The notes below the pieces were generated by a model that ran no database searches, was not told the origin of the DNA, and saw only the letters and a program-made list of their open reading frames with translations. A DNA stretch of 13,147 nucleotides from an uncultured Coriobacteriales bacterium (GTDB lineage Bacteria > Actinomycetota > Coriobacteriia > Coriobacteriales > UMGS124), in the NCBI GenBank assembly GCA_934662525.1, contig CAKUKJ010000023.1:1-13147 (forward strand). Reading direction: 5' to 3'. The position numbers and the translations under genes were made by a program. Below, in pieces: positions 8,541-13,147 of this stretch. Within the stretch, counting starts at the first letter, position 1; each line of letters begins with the position of its first letter.

Positions 8541-9868
8541 AGGGATATGCCGAAGGCAGTATGATGAGCTGCTTGCAAGGCGCATCTGCGCGGGAGTCGG
8601 AACCGCGACCCCTTGAGGGCAAGCGCCTTCTCGTGATTGGTGCGTCGCACAACGAGATTGATTTGGTGAGGCGCGCCCAGGAGCTTGGGGCTTACGTGGT
8701 AGTTACCGATAACCATGAGGATTGGGATGATGCGCCTGCCAAGCGCGAAGCCGACGAGGCATGGAATATCAGCTGGTCTGACATTGACGCAATGCAGGCT
8801 GCGTGCGAAACCTCCCGTATAGATGGGGCCACTGCGGGATACAGCGAGTTTCGTTGCGAAAATCTCATCAAACTTTGCGATCGCATGGGCTGGCCATGCT
8901 ATCTCACCTCCGAGCAGCTTGAGATTACGAGGGACAAGGTCAAGTTCAAGGAGACATGCCGCAAGTACGGCGTTCCAACCGTCGAAGAGTGGCATTCGGT
9001 AAACGAGGTCGATTCTTTCCCCGTTATCGTGAAGCCGGTTGACAGGGGCGGCTCGATCGGCATCAGCATAGCAACAAACAGCGAGGAATTGCGCGCGGCA
9101 TATCAGTACGCGATGTCTATGTCCGTGTCCAAGCAGGTGATTATCGAGCGGTTTCTGCAAGGGCAAAAGATGGATGTCTACTATGCCATCGAAGATGGCG
9201 AGATTCGCATACTGACCACGAACGACGCAATCAATGCAAGTGACAATGGCTTCGAGAGGGTTGTGCAAAGCGCCTGGCTCTATCCCGAGAAGCACATGCA
9301 TGCGCTTGTCGAGAAGGAAGACGAGCATATGCGGGCGATGATTCGCGGCATGGGCATCACGAACGGGTGCATCTTCTTCTCTGGTTTCGTTGGGCCGGCT
9401 GAAGAGTTCTCCTTCTTTGAGTGTGGCTTTCGTCTTGAGGGTGGCCATCAAGACGAGTATGTGAGTCATCGCGGCCCCTACAACTTCCTCGATTTGTTTA
9501 TATACCACGCCTTGTTTGGAAACGTTCGCTTGGTAGAACGCAAGGAGGTGGACGACCGTCTCAAATGCGTCACGGTCAACTTCTATGCAAAGGCTGGAAC
9601 CATTGGTTCCATTTCGGGAATGGAGAGGGTTGCCGAACTTCCGGATTGCACGCTGGCTCGGGCTTTTGGTCGCATCGGGCAGGAATGCAAGGATGACAGG
9701 GCGATTCTGTCGAAGGTGGCAATGGCTTCGTTCGCGAATGAGGATCCGACTGCGCTCAAGGCGGACATTGATGAGTGCTATCGTCTGTTCGCACTGCGCG
9801 ATACCAATGGGCGTGATATGGTTTACGATAGGATTGACACCGATGCCATCTTGGATTGGTGGTCGTGA
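8528..9868 (+). CDS. ATP-grasp ligase (second copy, carbamoyl-phosphate-synthase-like subfamily)
   Basis: 446 residues from the ATG at 8528. GGAGG at 8513-8517 is 10 bases upstream; the in-frame ATG pair at 8561/8564, with GAAGGC at 8552-8557, is an equally good start and would remove about 12 poorly conserved residues. The order is a pre-ATP-grasp domain (LLVIGASHNEIDLVRRAQELG, then DDAPAKREADEAWNIS), the ATP-binding segment VIVKPVDRGGSIGI with K169, and FFECGFRLEGGHQ at the metal site. There E298 is present, but the position that is usually Asn (ExN) is Gly300. The C-terminal domain includes GPYNFLDLFIYHALFG. It is only distantly similar to the other ATP-grasp gene, so it is not a recent duplicate. 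I expect a ligase acting on a glycan precursor; the substrate is unknown. Confidence 0.82.
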   Translation: MLGVKGYAEGSMMSCLQGASARESEPRPLEGKRLLVIGASHNEIDLVRRAQELGAYVVVTDNHEDWDDAPAKREADEAWNISWSDIDAMQAACETSRIDGATAGYSEFRCENLIKLCDRMGWPCYLTSEQLEITRDKVKFKETCRKYGVPTVEEWHSVNEVDSFPVIVKPVDRGGSIGISIATNSEELRAAYQYAMSMSVSKQVIIERFLQGQKMDVYYAIEDGEIRILTTNDAINASDNGFERVVQSAWLYPEKHMHALVEKEDEHMRAMIRGMGITNGCIFFSGFVGPAEEFSFFECGFRLEGGHQDEYVSHRGPYNFLDLFIYHALFGNVRLVERKEVDDRLKCVTVNFYAKAGTIGSISGMERVAELPDCTLARAFGRIGQECKDDRAILSKVAMASFANEDPTALKADIDECYRLFALRDTNGRDMVYDRIDTDAILDWWS

Positions 9869-11223
9869 TGGGGCTGCATGCGGTAGACTTGCTCTACGAC
9901 TTCGCCATCGCGGCGGCGCTGTTGTTTGCCGCGAAGGTCTTGCGCTGCAAGCTCCGCTTCATCCAGCGCGCCTACATACCCGCCGCGCTTCTGGCCGGCT
10001 TCCTGGGCCTGCTTCTGGGCCCGCAGTTTCTCGACGTCCTGCCCTTCAGCGGGGAGATTGGAAACTATCCATCCATCCTTATCGCGGTTCTGTTCGGATC
10101 GATGTTCGTGGGCACGAGGGGCAAGGTGTCGGTCAAGTCGGTGCTCAAGGGCGCAGGCGATACGATGCTCGTCAACGGGGCGTCGGAGATGATGCAGTTC
10201 GCGGTTTTCGTTCTTGTCGGCGTGACCGTGCTGCCGATGGTCTTTGACGGTATCAACGACGCGTTCGGCCTGATGCTGCCCGCCGGCTTTGTGGGCGGCC
10301 ATGGCACTGCGGCTGCCATCGGCGGCGTGTTGGCCGACGCGGGCTGGGCCGACGCCTCGACCATCGGCCAGACGTTCGCCACCGTGGGCCTGCTCGGGGG
10401 TATCCTCCTGGGCGTGGCACTCATCAACCTCGGCGCGCGCAGGGGCTGGACCAAGGTCATCAAGGGCGTTGACGAGCTGCCCGAGGAGATGCTGACGGGG
10501 CTGGTACCCGAGGACAGGGCTGCGCCCTTGGGCAAGAGCACCACCAACGGCGTGAGCATCGATTCCCTGACGTGGCACGCCTGCCTGGTGCTGGTGTCCG
10601 TGGGCATGGCCTACCTGGTGAACGAGGGGCTGAAGACCGTCCTTCCCGGCGTGTCGTTCCCTACGTATGGTCTGGCGCTGCTTTGCGGCATCGTGGTGCA
10701 GCTCGTGCTGAGGGCCGTCGGGCTCGATTCCAACGTGGACAAGGACGTGATTACCCACATCGGCAGCTCCGCGACGGACTTCCTGGTGGTGTTCGGCATC
10801 GCGTCGATCAAGGTGAGCGTGGTCGTGCAGTACTGGGTGCCCATCGTGGCGCTGTCTGTCCTTGGTTTCCTGTTCGTGACGGTCTGGCTGCTGCTGGTGT
10901 CGCGCCGCTTCTTCCGCAGCTACTGGTTTGAGCACGGCATCTACATTTTCGGCATGTCCACGGGCGTGCTTGCTACGGGCGTCATCCTGCTGCGCATCAC
11001 CGACCCCGAGTTCCGCACGGGTGTGCTTGAGGACTTCGGGCTGGCGTGGATTGTGTTGTCGGTGATGGACGCGCTGTTGGTGGCGCTTGCTCCGGTGTTC
11101 GTGTTGGCAGGTCAGGGCATAGGTTTCTCGCTGGCGTTGATGGCTGCGTCTGCTGCGGCGCTTGTCTCATGCAAGCTGGTGTTCGGGCACAAGAGCCGGG
11201 GGAAGGAGAGCCCGGGGGTTTGA
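9868..11223 (+). CDS. gltS: Sodium/glutamate symporter family protein (GltS-like)
   Basis: Integral membrane carrier of 451 residues, expected to move glutamate (or a related dicarboxylic amino acid) with sodium. It consists of hydrophobic helices throughout, with the family signature GFVGGHGTAAAIGG at about 145-158 and a second inverted half containing the HIGSSATDFLVVFGIASI segment, consistent with the two-repeat GltS fold. The ATG shares one base with the preceding stop (TGATG) and has GGTGG at 9858-9862. An earlier TTG/GTG start in the same frame would run into the ATP-grasp gene and is not needed. Standing as the last gene of a PLP/ATP-grasp operon is unusual and suggests glutamate supply (amino donor or ligase substrate) for that pathway. 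Transport of another acidic amino acid is possible. Confidence 0.88.
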   Translation: MGLHAVDLLYDFAIAAALLFAAKVLRCKLRFIQRAYIPAALLAGFLGLLLGPQFLDVLPFSGEIGNYPSILIAVLFGSMFVGTRGKVSVKSVLKGAGDTMLVNGASEMMQFAVFVLVGVTVLPMVFDGINDAFGLMLPAGFVGGHGTAAAIGGVLADAGWADASTIGQTFATVGLLGGILLGVALINLGARRGWTKVIKGVDELPEEMLTGLVPEDRAAPLGKSTTNGVSIDSLTWHACLVLVSVGMAYLVNEGLKTVLPGVSFPTYGLALLCGIVVQLVLRAVGLDSNVDKDVITHIGSSATDFLVVFGIASIKVSVVVQYWVPIVALSVLGFLFVTVWLLLVSRRFFRSYWFEHGIYIFGMSTGVLATGVILLRITDPEFRTGVLEDFGLAWIVLSVMDALLVALAPVFVLAGQGIGFSLALMAASAAALVSCKLVFGHKSRGKESPGV

Positions 11224-11348
11224 ACATCATAATGCTCGTAGGTGGGTCGAACATAGATTTACCCTATGGGTATATCGGCGGGTGCGCAGCCGTCGTGTCG
11301 TGTTGGTTGTTGCATCGTGATCCTTTTGATTTTGCAGCCGAGGGAGGA

Positions 11349-11357
11349 TGGTACACT
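11349..11357 (+). promoter_or_regulatory. Possible extended -10 promoter for the ATPase remnant
   Basis: TGGTACACT fits an extended -10 (TG-N-TACACT), about 55 bases before the ATG at 11412. The nearest -35 candidates, TTGATT at 11326 and TTGCAG at 11332, are at poor spacing (20 and 14 bases). It lies in the 188-base gap after the permease, the first gap of that size, so a promoter somewhere here is likely; this exact site is weakly supported. Confidence 0.25.
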
Positions 11358-11411
11358 ACACCTTGATAGGAACCAAGCGTCACTGCGTTTTGAGCTGATG
11401 CGGAGCGCTAT

Positions 11412-11937
11412 ATGATGGGCAAGCGAATCGAAGGCGTCAAGCTTGAGAACTATGGGCCGTTGAGGACGCTGCATTGTCCACAGTTTTCGAACCTCAACCT
11501 ATTCATAGGGGATAATGGCCAAGGCAAGACGTTCCTGCTCAAAGGGCTGTACGCTACGATACGTGTGATGGAGCTGCATGGCCGCGGGGATTCCAACGAG
11601 AAGCGGAACGATTTGCTGGCAGACAGGCTCCGGTGGACATTCCAGTTCGACAAGCTCGGCGACCTTGTAACGAAAGGCACCGACACACTAAAGATGGATT
11701 TGCTTACCAGCGCCGGGTTGATTTCATGCTCCTTTTCAAGCTCGGCATCGGTGCAGATCAACAGCGTGGCGGGAGACGGTGGCCCGTTTGAGGGCGACTC
11801 CATCTTTGTGCCCGCCAAAAAGGTCCTCTCGGTTGTAAAGTCCGGCATCCCCTGCCTTTGCGCCGTTCTTCTTAGTTCATCCATGGCGTCTTGTGTTTGA
11901 TGGTGTATCATCTGAGCTAGAAGAGAAATCGGCCTGA
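11412..11937 (+). pseudogene. AAA15/OLD-like ATPase remnant with internal deletion and frameshift
   Basis: The start is the ATG at 11412 (or 11415), preceded by GGAG at 11402-11405. Residues 1 to about 142 are the N-terminus of an AAA15-type SMC-like ATPase: an ENYGPLRTL strand, then Walker A GDNGQGKT (33-40, K39), FLLKGLYATIR, RWTFQFDKLGDLV, and SIFVPAKKVLSVVKS, a motif that in intact relatives is followed by roughly 200 more residues with Walker B and a switch histidine. Here the frame passes straight into GIP...SSMA and stops at 11898. One base out of frame, the sequence FDGVSSELEEKSA runs to a TGA at 11935-11937. GIP, SSMA and FDGVSSELEE resemble the C-terminal tail of such ATPases (usually DGIPxNPIxxxSxxLF), so I infer loss of the middle plus a one-base shift. 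No ATPase activity is expected. Confidence 0.65.
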
Positions 11938-12029
11938 CGCCGTCCACCTCTTCCGCTCCTTTTTGATGGCCTTTGACCGTGCTCCCAACCTTTTGCCGGG
12001 AATCCATGGGCAAGGGCCTTTCTGCTTTT

Positions 12030-12033
12030 GGAG
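12030..12033 (+). promoter_or_regulatory. Ribosome binding site supporting a TTG start for the NYN gene
   Basis: GGAG stands 6 bases before TTG at 12040, the first codon of the recovered N-terminus. No ATG occurs in frame close by. It sits at the end of the 102-base gap after the ATPase remnant. Confidence 0.45.
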
Positions 12034-12039
12034 ATTGTT

Positions 12040-12711
12040 TTGACGATTACAGCGGTTCTGGTTGACGGCAACTTCTAGCTTCATAGGGCAAGAACCCTTT
12101 GGGGAGAGAAACCGGCAAAAGACAGGGCTGCTGAATTGCATGCATACGCGCTCAAACACATAACGGCCCGGCGTGAATCAAAGTTCGAACTTGAGAAGCG
12201 CTCTCTTTACAGGATTTTCTACTATGATTGCCCGCCCTTGATGGAAGGCAGCGTTCACCAGCCCTGGGATGGCAGGACGCGCAGCTTTAGCAGAAATAAC
12301 CCGTCAAATCTATGGAGCTCTGAGTTTCAGGGCGAGCTTGGGGACATGCGCAAGGTTGCCATGCGCATGGGTACTATCATGGCGAAGAACATGGCGTTCA
12401 CCCTCAAACAGGAATCGCTCAAAAGGCTCATGCGCGACGAGATGTCCGTCTCCGATTTGTGCGAGAAGGACTTCGTTCTGACGGGCATCAAACAATCGGG
12501 GGTTGACATGAGAATAGGCCTCGATGTCGCCTCCCTGTCATCCAATCGGATCGTGAATCAGATTGTACTTATCGCGGGCGATTCCGACTTTGTCCCTGTG
12601 GCGAAGGCGGCTCGTCGTGCAGGAGTTGACTTTCTGATTGACCCCATGGGTCATCACATTTCCAAGGAGCTTCGAGTTCAGGTTGATGGTATCGAGGATT
12701 TAACGGTTTAG
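12040..12711 (+). pseudogene. NYN-domain (PIN-like) nuclease gene interrupted by an in-frame TAG
   Basis: Read from TTG at 12040, the frame gives TITAVLVDGNF, then TAG at 12076-12078 (codon 13), then LHRARTLWGEKPAKDRAAELHA without a frameshift to the stop at 12709-12711, 223 residues in all. NYN proteins act as metal-dependent RNases with a ring of acidic residues. Those residues are visible: D9 in VDGNF, D156 and D162 in GVDMRIGLD, and D181 and D183 in AGDSDF, followed by the typical ARRAGVDFLIDPMG strand. An aromatic residue usually follows the VDGNF-type motif, so the TAG probably replaced a Tyr codon (TAC/TAT) by one substitution. Restart at the TTG at 12136 would yield 191 residues lacking D9. 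It lies 102 bases after the ATPase remnant on the same strand. A sequencing error is the main alternative to true decay. Confidence 0.75.
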
Positions 12712-12729
12712 GTCCTTTGGGGGGGTTGC

Positions 12730-12756
12730 GGTAGCGTCGAAAAAAGTTGGTGTAAG
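12730..12756. repeat. Probable terminal inverted repeat of the IS256-like remnant
   Basis: The sequence GGTAGCGTCGAAAAAAGTTG followed by GTGTAAG has the GGTAGTGTC-A-run-TGTGTAAA layout of many IS256-family ends. Its partner end and any target duplication are outside what remains, so the boundary is approximate. Confidence 0.4.
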
Positions 12757-12808
12757 GCCGGCCCCGAAGGGGGCGGCTCCCGCCTTGTCTGAAACCACGA
12801 TGCCTATC

Positions 12809-12975
12809 TTATGTCGCCTCCATCCTGCCCGCAAGCTCCAGGCTCGACTCGATGGCGCGCCTCGCCCCGTCTCTCTGCGGCCGGCGCCTTCGCCTCGTAC
12901 AGCCCGCGCATCCCGGCCTCCGAGAAGTAGCGCGAGTCGGCCCACAGGTCGTCCTGCTCGCACACGACCGCGCCC
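12809..12975 (-). pseudogene. IS256-family transposase C-terminal fragment, frameshifted
   Basis: On the - strand, from about 12972 downwards, the sequence reads AVVCEQDDLWADSRYFSEAG then MRGLYEAKAPAAE. This resembles the IS256 transposase tail, in which an EQxxEW motif is followed by an RRYfs helix. Within the next 20 bases (about 12870-12890) the frame shifts by one and continues RRAIESSLELAGRMEAT to a TAA (12809-12811). No catalytic residues survive. An unknown short protein is the alternative, but the nearby repeat-like end favours a transposase. Confidence 0.5.
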
Positions 12976-13008
12976 GCGCACCCTGCTCAATTCGACTTGA
13001 CAAAACAC

Positions 13009-13147
13009 AAGGCGCGCATGACCGCCGACATCTGCGTGTCGGCCCCGGAGATGGCCAAGCGGCGCGGCTGCGCCGCCGGCGGCGCCGTGTCCCGCTCTGA
13101 CCGGGGCTCGCAGCACACCGGCGCGCGGCTCGCCGCATGGGCCTCCG
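13009..13147 (+). mobile_element. IS3-family orfB transposase fragment, runs off the window
   Basis: The + frame starting at 13009 reads ARMTADICVSAPEMAKRRG, then AAGGAVSRSDRGSQHTGARL and AAWAS to the window edge. This is the integrase-core stretch around the second catalytic Asp of IS3-type transposases (normally FHSDRGSQYTS); the aspartate is present, while the usual His is Arg. The part with the first catalytic Asp is missing, because upstream sequence (12991-13008) does not match the family and then becomes the opposite-strand IS256-like remnant. Whether it is intact downstream cannot be seen, but without its 5' part it cannot encode an active enzyme. Confidence 0.72.

Larger units (their letters stand above)
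12730..12990 (-). mobile_element. IS256-like element remnant, transposase C-terminal end only
   Basis: Degenerate 3' end of a Mutator/IS256-type element read on the - strand. It comprises a transposase C-terminus (12809-12975), about 50 non-coding bases, and a terminal-repeat-like sequence at 12730-12756. The rest of the element is gone: at about 12990 the sequence changes to an IS3-like fragment on the other strand. A GC-rich hairpin (12757-12778, with TTCG in the loop on the - strand) sits between transposase and end. Confidence 0.5.

Noticed and set aside
8444..9508. Open frame of 354 codons on the - strand opposite the second ATP-grasp gene
   Set aside because: No family motifs and no ribosome binding site of note; the + strand gene explains the stretch.
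9823..10935. Long open frame of 370 codons on the - strand opposite the glutamate permease
   Set aside because: Its product is a His/Gln/Arg-rich low-complexity string produced by the high-GC permease gene read backwards; the + frame has clear GltS motifs.
11260..11272. Perfect small palindrome TACCCTATGGGTA after the permease
   Set aside because: The stem is only 5 bp with a 3-base loop and no T-run follows, so it is not a convincing terminator or operator.
11450..12013. Open frame of 187 codons on the - strand across the ATPase remnant
   Set aside because: It covers the Walker A half of the ATPase in reverse; I see no domain in it and the + strand has a clear, though decayed, gene.
12757..12778. 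GC-rich hairpin with a TTCG loop on the - strand
   Set aside because: It is inside the IS remnant between transposase stop and end, with no T-run directly next to it; the nearest A/T run (12740-12745) belongs to the terminal repeat, so I do not call a terminator.
12997..13002. Perfect TTGACA -35-like box
   Set aside because: No -10-like sequence lies at 16-18 bases downstream, and it sits in insertion-sequence debris.

Overview
The window reads as one strand of an actinobacterial chromosome, all real genes on +. A Coriobacteriia member (Olsenella, Collinsella or Atopobium-like) is my best guess, from the generally high GC, the fused RmlC-RmlD protein and the type of accessory genes. This is inference; there is no rRNA or other taxonomic marker here.

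Positions 1-5143 are the distal part of a surface-polysaccharide (capsule or cell-wall glycan) locus: the end of a fused dTDP-rhamnose epimerase/reductase gene, an EpsG/Wzy-type polymerase, a family 2 glycosyltransferase and a Wzx-type flippase. The last three are visibly AT-richer than their surroundings, as is usual for exchangeable polymerase/transferase/flippase cassettes.

Positions 5219-11223 hold five tightly coupled genes (overlaps of 4, 4, 13 and 1 bases): a VioA/FdtB-like sugar aminotransferase, an ATP-grasp ligase, a short divergent aminotransferase-fold protein, a second ATP-grasp ligase of a different subfamily, and a GltS-type glutamate permease. The alternating PLP-enzyme / ATP-grasp order ending in a glutamate carrier is the most interesting part. 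A reasonable hypothesis is that it makes an amino sugar (from the same dTDP-4-keto-6-deoxyglucose used for rhamnose) and joins it to an amino acid or other carboxylate by ATP-dependent ligation, with glutamate as amino donor and possibly as substituent.

Positions 11412-12711 hold two decayed genes: an AAA15/OLD-like ATPase that keeps its Walker A end and apparently its last residues but has lost the middle, and a NYN-domain (PIN-like) nuclease interrupted by a TAG at codon 13. Together they look like the remains of an ATPase-nuclease pair, perhaps a defence module. Positions 12730-13147 are mobile-element debris: the C-terminal end and probable terminal inverted repeat of an IS256-like element on the - strand, abutting an IS3-like orfB fragment on + that runs off the window.
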